In this document: one piece after another, positions 23,032 through 30,755 of the stretch | Layout: every line of letters starts with the position of its first letter | How positions within the stretch are numbered: the stretch's first letter is position 1 | Assembly (NCBI GenBank): GCA_001603425.1 | Contig: LUYZ01000084.1 | Coordinates: 1 to 39,690 of the forward strand | Direction of reading: 5' to 3' | DNA length: 39,690 nucleotides | From: Bacteroidales bacterium Bact_08 | Lineage (GTDB): Bacteria > Bacteroidota > Bacteroidia > Bacteroidales > UBA932 | Made by a program: the position numbers and the translations under genes | The notes under the pieces: model-generated | The model's input: the letters and a program-made list of their open reading frames with translations, nothing else | What the model was told of the DNA's origin: nothing | Databases searched by the model: none

Positions 23032-23666
23032 GCTAAATCGCCTGCATCTCCAAGACCGGGGACAATATATGACTTAATAGTTAGCTCTTCGTCTATAGCT
23101 CCAACCCAAAGTGTGGTTTTATTATGAGGCATATTTTTAGATAGATACTCAATACCATCTTTACTTGCAATTGGGCATACTACGTGAGTGTGTTCTGGTG
23201 TTGCTGTTTCACATAATTTTTTATATGTCAAAACTAAAGATGACCCTGTAGCAAGCATTGTATCTGCAAGTATAAGTGTTTTGTCTGATATAGAAGGAGA
23301 GCTTGCATACTCAATTTGTATGCTGAACTTATTATCTTTACCATACTTACGATATGCAGCAATAAACGCATTTTGACTTTTGTCAAAAATATTTAGAATT
23401 CCATTATGTAGAGGTAATCCAGCTCGCATAATGCTGGCAATAACAATTTGGTTGTCGTACGTACTGCAATTAGCTATCCCAAGTTGAGTAATTACCTCTT
23501 TATTTGAGTAGGTTAGTATTTTGCTAATCTCATAGGCAAAAACCTCTCCTATTCTCTCTAGGTTTCTTCTAAATCTCATGCTATCTTTTTGGATATTGAT
23601 ATCTCGAATCTCCTGAATAAAGCTATTTAGTGCAGAGTTCTCTTCTCCCAGATTTACTATTTTCAT
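23013..23666 (-). CDS. upp: Uracil phosphoribosyltransferase
   Basis: The 217-residue salvage enzyme makes UMP from uracil and PRPP. The PRPP loop is LILADTMLATGSSLVLTYKKL, the early segment ASIMRAGLPLHNGIL binds the substrate region, and VPGLGDAGDLAYGSKL at the C-terminus is the uracil-binding end. Length is normal. A -7 box TATCTTTG on the minus strand (complement of 23690-23697) gives a start about 18 bases before the ATG. Its 3' end overlaps the amidohydrolase gene tail to tail. Confidence 0.95.
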   Translation of the reverse strand: MKIVNLGEENSALNSFIQEIRDINIQKDSMRFRRNLERIGEVFAYEISKILTYSNKEVITQLGIANCSTYDNQIVIASIMRAGLPLHNGILNIFDKSQNAFIAAYRKYGKDNKFSIQIEYASSPSISDKTLILADTMLATGSSLVLTYKKLCETATPEHTHVVCPIASKDGIEYLSKNMPHNKTTLWVGAIDEELTIKSYIVPGLGDAGDLAYGSKL

Positions 23667-23689
23667 TTTGTGATATTAGATAATTTAAG

Positions 23690-23697
23690 CAAAGATA
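23690..23697 (-). promoter_or_regulatory. -7 box of upp
   Basis: Minus-strand TATCTTTG lies 24 bases upstream of the upp ATG, in the 38-base gap to radC. No strong TTG lies at the ideal distance. Confidence 0.55.
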
Positions 23698-23704
23698 GAA
23701 AAAT

Positions 23705-24391
23705 TCAAATTAATCCATTATCTGCAAAGCTAAAGTAACTATCCTCTGCAATTATAATGTGATCTATCAGGCTTATTTCCATAAGTTCTGCAGCATCTTT
23801 AAGAATAGCAGTTTGTCTTTTATCGTTATCACCCGGGATTGTGTTTCCAGAGGGATGATTATGAAAAAGAATCAATGAGCTTGATAGTTTAATAAGTGCA
23901 TTTTTGATAATTATTTTTGTATCTACAACCGTTGCATAGAGGCCACCTTTACTTATCATCTCTGTTGAGATAATCCTATTTGCTCTGTTTAAGTACATTA
24001 TCCAACACTCTTCGTGCTTTAATCCACTAAGGAGTGGAGCCATAATTTGTGCTGCTGTAGATGAAGATTTGATTGGAATCTTTGTTTCGAAACTACTGCT
24101 GGCATATCTTTTACATAACTCCATTACCGCCACAACTGTGGCTGCCTTAGTGTTTCCTACACCATCTATCCCAAGAAGGTCTATAAACTCTTTTTTTGAT
24201 AGTTCCTTAATGTTATTATTTCCCTCTCTTAGAATATTTCTAGCGATCTCTTTGGCATTAGATTTTTTTGTTCCGCTACCAATTATAATTGTGAATAGCT
24301 CTTCATTAGTTAATGATTGGGCTCCACATGAAAATAGTTTTTCTCTCGGCCTATCTTCTTCACTCATCACTTTAATACTATTATTATTCAT
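23705..24391 (-). CDS. radC: RadC-family JAB-domain protein
   Basis: The protein is 228 residues, the standard RadC length. An N-terminal helix-hairpin-helix region (EELFTIIIGSGTKKSNAKEIARNIL, then FIDLLGIDGVGNTKAATVVAVMEL) precedes the MPN/JAB metalloprotease-like domain with LILFHNHPSGNTIPGDND, which holds the HxHxxG...D metal motif. RadC was named for DNA repair but its true role is unsettled; relatives occur both in the core genome and on mobile elements. It follows the rpsT terminator closely, so it may depend on read-through. Confidence 0.93.
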   Translation of the reverse strand: MNNNSIKVMSEEDRPREKLFSCGAQSLTNEELFTIIIGSGTKKSNAKEIARNILREGNNNIKELSKKEFIDLLGIDGVGNTKAATVVAVMELCKRYASSSFETKIPIKSSSTAAQIMAPLLSGLKHEECWIMYLNRANRIISTEMISKGGLYATVVDTKIIIKNALIKLSSSLILFHNHPSGNTIPGDNDKRQTAILKDAAELMEISLIDHIIIAEDSYFSFADNGLI

Positions 24392-24409
24392 ATGATATAA
24401 TTATAAAAA

Positions 24410-24437
24410 AAATACTTCTCAAATTTGAGAAGTATTT
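24410..24437 (-). terminator. rpsT terminator (28-bp perfect palindrome)
   Basis: A perfect palindrome with a TTCTCAAATTTGAGAA core spans 24410-24437 and on the minus strand is followed by eight T residues. It lies 30 bases after the rpsT stop and just before radC. Confidence 0.88.
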
Positions 24438-24467
24438 CTTTTAAAATCTATCTAAACTAAATAATAG

Positions 24468-24722
24468 TTATGCTAATTTGTTAACGTAAGCAGCGATACC
24501 GCTTTTTAAATTTGCAGCTTTATTTTTGTGGATAATATTCTTTTTTGCAAGCTTATCCAACATAGAAGATACTTTAGGTAAAAGAGCAATTGCTGCCTCT
24601 TTGTCTGTTGTATTTCTCAAAGCTTTTATTGCATTACGAGTAGTTTTCGCATAATATTTATTATGAACTCTACGCTTTTCGTTTTGACGAGCGCGTTTCT
24701 CTGCTGATGCGTGATTTGCCAT
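24468..24722 (-). CDS. rpsT: 30S ribosomal protein S20
   Basis: The 84-residue basic helical protein has the typical S20 opening ([36 protein letters not shown]) and the C-terminal helix [22 protein letters not shown]. It binds the 5' domain of 16S rRNA. It begins only 20 bases after tRNA-Glu on the same strand, with no -7 box or terminator between them, so the mRNA probably comes from the tRNA promoter by 3'-end processing of the tRNA. Confidence 0.97.
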   Translation of the reverse strand: MANHASAEKRARQNEKRRVHNKYYAKTTRNAIKALRNTTDKEAAIALLPKVSSMLDKLAKKNIIHKNKAANLKSGIAAYVNKLA

Positions 24723-24742
24723 TTTATTAATTTTTTATTTTG

Positions 24743-24814
24743 TAGTCCGTAGGGGAATCGAACCCCTATTGCAAGAATGAAAATCTTGAGTCCTAACCGT
24801 TAGACGAACGGACC
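24743..24814 (-). tRNA. tRNA-Glu (anticodon UUC)
   Basis: The tRNA is 72 nt. The acceptor stem GGTCCGT pairs with ACGGACT, with a final G-U. The D-arm is GTCTAACGGTTAGGAC, the anticodon stem CAAGA/TCTTG encloses TTTTCAT (anticodon TTC), and the T-arm is AGGGGTTCGATTCCCCT. CCA is not encoded. It is upstream of rpsT on the same strand. Confidence 0.97.
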
Positions 24815-24863
24815 ATTAGGGAACGCTCATAATTATTCTGAGCCTTGTTTCCTGTTGGGAGTG

Positions 24864-24871
24864 CAAAGGTA
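24864..24871 (-). promoter_or_regulatory. -7 box of the tRNA-Glu/rpsT transcript
   Basis: Minus-strand TACCTTTG sits about 50 bases before the tRNA. The leader can form GCTCA/TGAGC and outer GGAA/TTCC pairings, possibly guiding RNase processing. Confidence 0.65.
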
Positions 24872-24900
24872 TATATATTTTTTAAATCTGCAAAAATATT

Positions 24901-25890
24901 TTAAAAAAATTCAAAAGAATATATCAAAGACTCCACTTGCCTTAGATAATTTCGCTTCTCAAATCTAGGTGCATAAACGAATGCCTCTATTGCTATAACA
25001 TATGAATTTGTTGGGTCAAAGAAAAAATGACTAATAAATGGACCTCCCATAAAATCGTTTTGAACCTCCCATAATCCCTTCATCTCAATAAACTCTCTTC
25101 TATTAAATTTGACCCATCTCATGCCTGGATCTACCTGCATATTTGTTGTCATATATGATCTATCAACTGGCCCTGGTACATTCTTTTCTAGCATCCAGTT
25201 CCTGTATCTAATTAGATTGATTTTTTCTAAATCGGTTGAGTCTTTATATGGGAATTTATAAATAAAAATACCTTGATTTGTATATGTAGTCTCATATGAT
25301 ATCCAGATAAAATTCTCTGTTCTCTTCTTTAGGCTATATCCTTTTGGAAAGTATGGTGAACCTCCAAACTCTTCAGTAACTATAGCTCTTAAAGATGCCT
25401 CTTCATATCTTTTTGCATTCTGAATATTTCTATTTCTCTCGGCCATAAGAAATGCACCAGATAGTCTATCGGCATTATCAGAAATTAACTGCGCTGCCTC
25501 TTGACTATTTTTTGCCGATATGGTTGCAACAATTTGAGGTGCGGCCCACACGTTCTCTTGGAAAACCATTTTTGGCTCAGTGAGATCTGGAATAATTTGA
25601 ACAATAATTAGATTTCTATGAGTTTGAAATATACTAGTAAAAGCCTTCTCTGGTATGTTAATTAGGTTAAACATTGGCTCTCTTTGAGGTAAAAAAGGCT
25701 CATACTCTGCTAATATAGTCCTAAGAGAAGAACCTATCTCTCCATCCCACTCATATTTAGGAATCACTATAACAACCTCTCCAGCTTTTCCACTAACGTT
25801 TGGCATTAGCTGTGGCCCACCTGTGCATTTGCAAGATTGCAAAAACAGTGATGAGATAATTACGATGAATAATAATTTAAATATCTTCAT
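24901..25890 (-). CDS. DUF4837-family lipoprotein
   Basis: From ATG 25890 the product is 329 residues with a lipoprotein signal (MKIFKLLFIVIISSLFLQSC, cysteine 20). A longer frame from 25935 overlaps rseP and lacks the signal at the end, so it is rejected. Visible family features are GKAGEVVIVIPKYEWDGEIGSSLR, REPMFNLINIPEKAFTSIFQTHRNLI and the late RWVKFNRREFIEMKGLWEVQNDFMGGPFISH. The family is restricted to Bacteroidetes and has no assigned role. It is the last gene of the five-gene envelope operon, seven bases after rseP. Confidence 0.82.
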   Translation of the reverse strand: MKIFKLLFIVIISSLFLQSCKCTGGPQLMPNVSGKAGEVVIVIPKYEWDGEIGSSLRTILAEYEPFLPQREPMFNLINIPEKAFTSIFQTHRNLIIVQIIPDLTEPKMVFQENVWAAPQIVATISAKNSQEAAQLISDNADRLSGAFLMAERNRNIQNAKRYEEASLRAIVTEEFGGSPYFPKGYSLKKRTENFIWISYETTYTNQGIFIYKFPYKDSTDLEKINLIRYRNWMLEKNVPGPVDRSYMTTNMQVDPGMRWVKFNRREFIEMKGLWEVQNDFMGGPFISHFFFDPTNSYVIAIEAFVYAPRFEKRNYLRQVESLIYSFEFF

Positions 25891-25897
25891 AATAGTT

Positions 25898-27229
25898 TTA
25901 TTTAAAAAGTCGGTATATATCGTTCCCAAATGCAAAGAACATAAGAGTAAATAGTAGTAACATTCCAGCTAATTGAGCATACTCCATGAATTTATCATTT
26001 GGCTTTCTTCGAGTAATAATCTCATAAATTAAGAACAAAATATGTCCACCATCCAAAGCTGGGATTGGAAGTAGATTCAGTACCGCCAACATCACAGAGA
26101 GAAATGCTGTTATATTCCAAAAGATCTGCCAATTCCATGAGGATGGGAATATTTTCCCAATAGTAATAAAGCTACCAACAGATTTATAGGCCTCTGTTTT
26201 GGGAGAAAAAATGAGTGCTAACTCCTTAAAGTAGTTTCTAATTGTAACAATAGTTTTATTGAATCCTGCAGGAATGCTCTCAATAAGAGAGTATTCTCTT
26301 GTGGTTATATCAAAGAGCTTAGTTATATCGGTATCAACAATTATGCCGATATTACCATTGTGGTTAATTTGCAACTCTTTTTCTAGAATCATATCTCCCC
26401 TCTGAATTGTAAATAGTGCGATGCTCTCTTTTTTAGATTGAAGTAGTTTGGCAATATCTTGATATGAAGGAGATTCTGTTGAGTCAATTGCAAGAACCCG
26501 ATCTCCTGGCATCAGTCCAGAGTTGTAGTTGTGAGAAGTATCTGGGATAGATTGTATAATAAATGGAAATCTGATGCTAAACATACCAGGTGTAGAGAGA
26601 ATTGCTGGCATAAAGCTTTGAGGTATATCTATGGTTAATGTGTCTTTACCTCTGATTACTGTTGCTTTTTCTGCTTGATTTCTTGCAAGGTCAATGTGTA
26701 ATTCAGAAACGGAAGAGTTAAGAACAGATATATCATTAAAAGCAATGATTCTATCTCCGTTTTTAAAGCCAATTTCTTGAGCTATATGGTTGCACTCTAC
26801 TCCATAAATTGCATTTCTATTTTCTATATACTCTTCTCCCCAAGTAAATAGAGTTCCTGAGTATATAATGACTGCAAGAATAAAGTTAAAGAAGACACCT
26901 CCAAACATTACTAAAAATCTTTGCCAAGCGGGTTTACTTCTAAACTCCCATGGCTTTGGCTCTTGTTTAAGGGCCTCCTTATCCATAGATTCGTCAATCA
27001 TGCCGGCTATTTTGCAATATCCACCCAAAGGCAGCCAACCTATTCCATATTCGGTATCACTCCCTTTTGGTTTATACTTAAAAATAGAGAACCAAGCATC
27101 AAAAAAGAGGTAGAATTTCTCAACTCTTATTTTAAAAAGTCTGGCAAAGAAAAAGTGTCCAAATTCGTGAACTAATACAAGTATAGATAGGGCAAGTATA
27201 ACCTGGACTATTTTAATTAGAATATCCAT
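25898..27229 (-). CDS. rseP: Site-2 intramembrane metalloprotease RseP
   Basis: The 443-residue membrane protease has its zinc motif HEFGH in VLVHEFGHFFFARLF (about 20-34), and the third ligand lies in LNLLPIPALDGGHILF near the C-terminus. A periplasmic PDZ region lies around 215-290 (NSGLMPGDRVLAIDSTES). Several hydrophobic segments lie at the ends. RseP cleaves membrane-bound anti-sigma factors and signal-peptide remnants. It follows dxr by 12 bases, an arrangement seen in many bacteria. Confidence 0.95.
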   Translation of the reverse strand: MDILIKIVQVILALSILVLVHEFGHFFFARLFKIRVEKFYLFFDAWFSIFKYKPKGSDTEYGIGWLPLGGYCKIAGMIDESMDKEALKQEPKPWEFRSKPAWQRFLVMFGGVFFNFILAVIIYSGTLFTWGEEYIENRNAIYGVECNHIAQEIGFKNGDRIIAFNDISVLNSSVSELHIDLARNQAEKATVIRGKDTLTIDIPQSFMPAILSTPGMFSIRFPFIIQSIPDTSHNYNSGLMPGDRVLAIDSTESPSYQDIAKLLQSKKESIALFTIQRGDMILEKELQINHNGNIGIIVDTDITKLFDITTREYSLIESIPAGFNKTIVTIRNYFKELALIFSPKTEAYKSVGSFITIGKIFPSSWNWQIFWNITAFLSVMLAVLNLLPIPALDGGHILFLIYEIITRRKPNDKFMEYAQLAGMLLLFTLMFFAFGNDIYRLFK

Positions 27230-27241
27230 CTGTTGTAATGA

Positions 27242-28405
27242 TTATTTTTTAGTAATTATTTGATAAGCTATTTTTCTGGCCTCCTTGTCTGTTAGCAGGA
27301 TCTCTTCTAGCGAAGGCTCTTTTACAAAGTCTATTGTTTTAATTGTTTGCTCAATGATTTTAGATATCTCTCCAAAAGTAATACTATTGTCTAAAAATAG
27401 CTCAACTGCACACTCATTTGCAGCATTCATTGCGCACGGTATGTTTCCTCCCATCTCTATAGCTTCATAGGCAATCCTTATACAAGGGAACTTGTCTGTG
27501 TCTGGCTTAGAGAAGTTTAATTCCATAAGAGTTTTAAAATCTATCTTTTTTATATGAGAATCAAGTCTGTTTGGGTATGTAAATGAGTATTGGATTGGGA
27601 GCCTCATATCTGGATTACTCAATTGAGCTGTAATAGATCCGTCTTTAAATTGAACCATTGAGTGAATGATAGATTGTGGATGAACTACCATCTCTATTTG
27701 AGAGGGTGTTACATCGAACAACCATTTGGCTTCAATCATCTCTAGTCCTTTATTCATCATAGATGCCGAATCTATTGTTACTTTTTTACCCATACTCCAT
27801 TTTGGATGATTGAGAGCCTCTTCTATTGATGCTTCTCTAATCTTATCTTTATCCCAGTTCAAAAATGGGCCACCAGATGCAGTTAGAAGTATTTTTTCTG
27901 GTAAATTATACTCTCCTTGAAGGCATTGAAATATTGCAGAGTGTTCTGAGTCAACTGGAATGATATGGCTGGAGCTGTTTTTAAGAGCATTCATTACAAT
28001 ACTACCTGCTGCAACTAATGTCTCTTTATTTGCCAATGCCACTCTTTTGCCTGCTTTGATGGCAGCAAGTGTTGGCTTAACTCCACTGAACCCAACCATG
28101 GCTGTAAGAACAATATCTATATTGTCTGAACATACTAGCGACTCTATAGATTCTATGCCACAAAATACCTTGATGTCGTATTTGTCAAGAGCATTAGAGA
28201 CAATAGAGTATTTGCTCTCATCGGCAATAACTACAGCATTAACATTAAACTTAATAGCCTGTTCTATTAGTAGTGAGGTATTGTTGTTTGCAGTGAGAAC
28301 TTCGGCCTCAAAAAGATTGGGATATCTCTCTATGATTTCCAATGCTTGACATCCTATAGAGCCTGTAGATCCTAAGATTGCTACCCTTTTTTTCATTGTC
28401 ATCAT
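27242..28405 (-). CDS. dxr: 1-deoxy-D-xylulose-5-phosphate reductoisomerase
   Basis: This second enzyme of the MEP isoprenoid pathway converts DXP to MEP with NADPH. It has 387 residues. The nucleotide motif is ILGSTGSIGCQALEII. The metal and substrate residues lie in IIPVDSEHSAIFQCL, TASGGPFL, HPKWSMGKKVTIDSASMMNKGLE and MRLPIQYSFTYP. The start could be M1, M2 or M4 (28405 to 28396); the core begins right after. It lies between the M23 peptidase and rseP genes. Confidence 0.97.
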   Translation of the reverse strand: MMTMKKRVAILGSTGSIGCQALEIIERYPNLFEAEVLTANNNTSLLIEQAIKFNVNAVVIADESKYSIVSNALDKYDIKVFCGIESIESLVCSDNIDIVLTAMVGFSGVKPTLAAIKAGKRVALANKETLVAAGSIVMNALKNSSSHIIPVDSEHSAIFQCLQGEYNLPEKILLTASGGPFLNWDKDKIREASIEEALNHPKWSMGKKVTIDSASMMNKGLEMIEAKWLFDVTPSQIEMVVHPQSIIHSMVQFKDGSITAQLSNPDMRLPIQYSFTYPNRLDSHIKKIDFKTLMELNFSKPDTDKFPCIRIAYEAIEMGGNIPCAMNAANECAVELFLDNSITFGEISKIIEQTIKTIDFVKEPSLEEILLTDKEARKIAYQIITKK

Positions 28406-28412
28406 TTTCTGA

Positions 28413-29294
28413 TTAAAACTTAATATACTTAGTGGGATCTATCGGGACTCCTTTGTGCCATAGCTCAAAGTGAAGGTGTGGACCGCTGCTAAGCCTTCCT
28501 GTGTTTCCAACCAGAGCTATTACTGTGCCTGCTTTTACTTTTTCTCCTGGCTTTTTAAGTAGTTTAGAGTTGTGTTTGTAGATAGAGATCAGATCGTTAC
28601 TGTGTTGAATCTGTATTGTGTGGCCGCTCTCTTCTGTCCATGTTGCAAAAATAACTGTCCCGTCCAAAATGGAGGATACTGGAGAGTTTTCTGGTGCAGC
28701 AATATCTAAAAATGGATGATTAATAGCAGCATTAAAGCCATTGGATATAATTCCTTTTACTGGGGTAAAAAACAGAAGACTTTCTAGAAACTCTGTTTTT
28801 CTAGATCCAGAGGAGGTGAGATTAAGTTGCTCTTGTCTGAGAACCTCTTCTCTAAGTAGTGAGTCATCTTTAGAAAGAGATGTAACAATTTCTGATATTA
28901 TAGCAGAGTCGGGAATAGAAATAGCATTCTTTATCTGTTCAATATCCACTGGCTCTTCACCAGAAACAATCCTTTGAATATTTGTTAAATGAAGATCCCA
29001 TATTTTAATAGCTTGTTCCAAAGAGTCTGCTTTAAGAGCATTTTGAACAATTGCCCTTCTGGTTTGAGCGTTGGGATACCCAGGTATAAGTTCCCTTAGT
29101 GGCGTAAAGGAGATCAAAAAGGTAACAGAACCAATAAGGAATATAACGGCCAATGCTAAACTAAGTAGTGTTACCAACCCATTTGCTCTAAAAACGAATA
29201 TCTCCTCATGTGAGGTGTCGTTAAAAACAGAGAATCTAAATTTGTTCCTTAGTTTATTCTTCTTATTGTTGCTCTTCTTCATCTTGATTGTCAT
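28413..29294 (-). CDS. M23-family membrane-anchored peptidase (LytM/NlpD type)
   Basis: The protein is 293 residues, or 289 if M5 at 29282 is used; the start overlaps the upstream gene. One membrane segment lies near residues 38-60 (LVTLLSLALAVIFLIGSVTFLI), followed by a helical linker to about 170. The LytM domain then reads AAINHPFLDIAAPENSPVSSILDGTVIF, ISIYKHNSKLLKKPGEKVKAGTVIALVGNTG and GPHLHFELWHKGVPIDPTKYI. The HxxxD and HLH zinc ligands are present, so it should be an active peptidoglycan endopeptidase. Confidence 0.92.
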   Translation of the reverse strand: MTIKMKKSNNKKNKLRNKFRFSVFNDTSHEEIFVFRANGLVTLLSLALAVIFLIGSVTFLISFTPLRELIPGYPNAQTRRAIVQNALKADSLEQAIKIWDLHLTNIQRIVSGEEPVDIEQIKNAISIPDSAIISEIVTSLSKDDSLLREEVLRQEQLNLTSSGSRKTEFLESLLFFTPVKGIISNGFNAAINHPFLDIAAPENSPVSSILDGTVIFATWTEESGHTIQIQHSNDLISIYKHNSKLLKKPGEKVKAGTVIALVGNTGRLSSGPHLHFELWHKGVPIDPTKYIKF

Positions 29295-29667
29295 ATACTT
29301 TCACAAAAACCTCTTCGCTTTTCCATAGACCATGTTTGTTGCAGTATGCTAAGGCGGTTAATCGTAAACTAACTTTTGGGATAAAGTTAAATTGAACCTC
29401 AATATGTACAGGATCATCTCCAAAACTAGCTCTTTGAAGCTTTATCTCCGAAATTAGGGTTTCTAAATTCCAAAGTTGGATGTATTGATAGTGGTGATCT
29501 ACTGCATTTGGGTGTTTAACTGTCTTTCCTATTTGGACCTTAACATTAAATGGAACACCTCTTTGGGCACTCTCTGAGCATATAATAATAGGGGAGTGTT
29601 TATCGGCATACTGTATAACCGATTTACTTCCGTCTTTAAAATCTGAATATGAAAATAGTCTTGGCAT
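29263..29667 (-). CDS. Superoxide reductase-like (neelaredoxin/desulfoferrodoxin family) protein
   Basis: The 134-residue protein resembles the class II superoxide reductase domain. The iron ligands expected from the family are all present with the right spacing: H24 (ADKHSP), H52 and H58 (GKTVKHPNAVDHH), C109 and H112 (YCNKHGLW). The core RGVPFNVKVQIGKTVKHPN is also typical. No N-terminal desulforedoxin domain exists, so it is the one-iron neelaredoxin type. Such enzymes reduce superoxide to peroxide without oxygen release, useful in anaerobes. It leads the operon with the M23 peptidase, dxr, rseP and DUF4837, and overlaps the peptidase gene. Activity is inferred. Confidence 0.8.
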   Translation of the reverse strand: MPRLFSYSDFKDGSKSVIQYADKHSPIIICSESAQRGVPFNVKVQIGKTVKHPNAVDHHYQYIQLWNLETLISEIKLQRASFGDDPVHIEVQFNFIPKVSLRLTALAYCNKHGLWKSEEVFVKVYDNQDEEEQQ

Positions 29668-29684
29668 ACTCTTTTATTAAACTC

Positions 29685-29711
29685 CAAATGTACGAAAAAA
29701 AACTAACTTTG
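29685..29711. promoter_or_regulatory. Divergent -7 boxes of the envelope operon and ruvX
   Basis: Minus-strand TACATTTG (complement of 29685-29692) faces the superoxide-reductase-like gene. Plus-strand TAACTTTG (29704-29711) faces ruvX and predicts a start near 29717, which is the ruvX ATG itself. Neither has a strong -33 TTG at 19-21 bases. Confidence 0.55.
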
Positions 29712-29716
29712 TGCTT

Positions 29717-30154
29717 ATGGAAAGAATTGTAGGAATAGACTATGGGAAAAAAAGGACAGGTGTTGCAATAAGTGACCCTTTGGGTATTTTTGCAAGTGCA
29801 TTGGATACTATCCCATCTGCTAAGATTATTGAGTTTTTAAAGGGTTATTCAAAAGAGAATACTATAATAAGGTTTGTTGTTGGATATCCTATGAATCTAG
29901 ATAATACTCCTTCTGAGGCTTTAAAATTTGTGGATCAATTTTTGAATTTATTAAAGAAACATTTTCCAAATATACCTGTTGTTCTAGAAGATGAGCGTTT
30001 TACGTCAAAAATGGCTTTTCAGACAATGATAGATGCTGGGATAAAAAAAATGGCAAGGAGAGATAAGGCAACAGTAGATAAAATTAGTGCTGCTATTATT
30101 CTTCAGAGTTATTTAGATAGAGTCTCCATAGAAAAGCAACGTGGTAGTGTGTAA
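29717..30154 (+). CDS. ruvX: Holliday junction resolvase-like RuvX (YqgF)
   Basis: The product is 145 residues from ATG 29717; a GTG two codons earlier is less likely since the -7 box ends inside it. RNase H-like fold motifs are IVGIDYGKKRTGVAISDP, FVVGYPMNLDNTPSE, VLEDERFTSKMA and the final RRDKATVDKISAAIILQSYLD. The family is essential in many bacteria and linked to pre-16S rRNA 5'-end processing and possibly junction resolution. The def gene follows by 16 bases. Confidence 0.94.
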   Translation: MERIVGIDYGKKRTGVAISDPLGIFASALDTIPSAKIIEFLKGYSKENTIIRFVVGYPMNLDNTPSEALKFVDQFLNLLKKHFPNIPVVLEDERFTSKMAFQTMIDAGIKKMARRDKATVDKISAAIILQSYLDRVSIEKQRGSV

Positions 30155-30170
30155 TTAAAAAGAGTTAAGT

Positions 30171-30728
30171 ATGATTTTACCAATTTATGTTTATGGTGCC
30201 GATGTTTTAAGACAGAGAGCAAAAGAGATAGAGTTAGACTCTCCAGAGATTAAAGAGAGAATTTCTAAACTTATAGATGATATGTGGGAGACCATGGAAA
30301 ACGCAGATGGTGTTGGTCTTGCTGCTCCACAAATAGGCGAGTCGATAAGATTGTTAATTGTAGATGGGACGCTTTTAGCCGATGAAATGCCAGAGCTTAC
30401 CGATTTTAAAAGAGTGATGATAAACCCCGTTATTATAGAAGAGAGTAGTGAAACTTGTGAGTATAACGAAGGTTGTTTGAGTGTTCCGGATATTAATGCT
30501 GTAGTAGAAAGAGTCAAGAGTATAAAAATAAAGTATTTAGATAGAGACTTTAATGAAAAAGAGGAGCTTTTAGATAATTTTGCATGTAGAATGGTCCTTC
30601 ATGAGATGGATCATCTAAATGGAGTTCTTTTCACAGACCATGCGACGCCAATTAGAAAAAAGATGATTCAATCTAAGCTAATCAAAATTAAAGATGGTAA
30701 GGTAATACCACATTATAGAATAAAATAG
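30171..30728 (+). CDS. def: Peptide deformylase
   Basis: The 185-residue metalloenzyme removes the formyl group from new proteins. All three family motifs are intact: GVGLAAPQIGES, EGCLSVPDI and HEMDHLNG, with Cys and two His as metal ligands and Glu as base. The length is typical of the Bacteroidetes enzyme. It lies between ruvX and the phosphohexomutase gene in one plus-strand run. Confidence 0.97.
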   Translation: MILPIYVYGADVLRQRAKEIELDSPEIKERISKLIDDMWETMENADGVGLAAPQIGESIRLLIVDGTLLADEMPELTDFKRVMINPVIIEESSETCEYNEGCLSVPDINAVVERVKSIKIKYLDRDFNEKEELLDNFACRMVLHEMDHLNGVLFTDHATPIRKKMIQSKLIKIKDGKVIPHYRIK

Positions 30729-30755
30729 TATAATCTAATTTTAAATTAATTTATT

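Noticed and set aside
24410-24437. 28-bp perfect palindrome as a regulator operator
   Set aside because: Its position after rpsT and the eight T residues on the minus strand fit a terminator better.
25891-25935. Longer start of the DUF4837 gene
   Set aside because: It overlaps rseP and places 15 residues before a clear lipoprotein signal.
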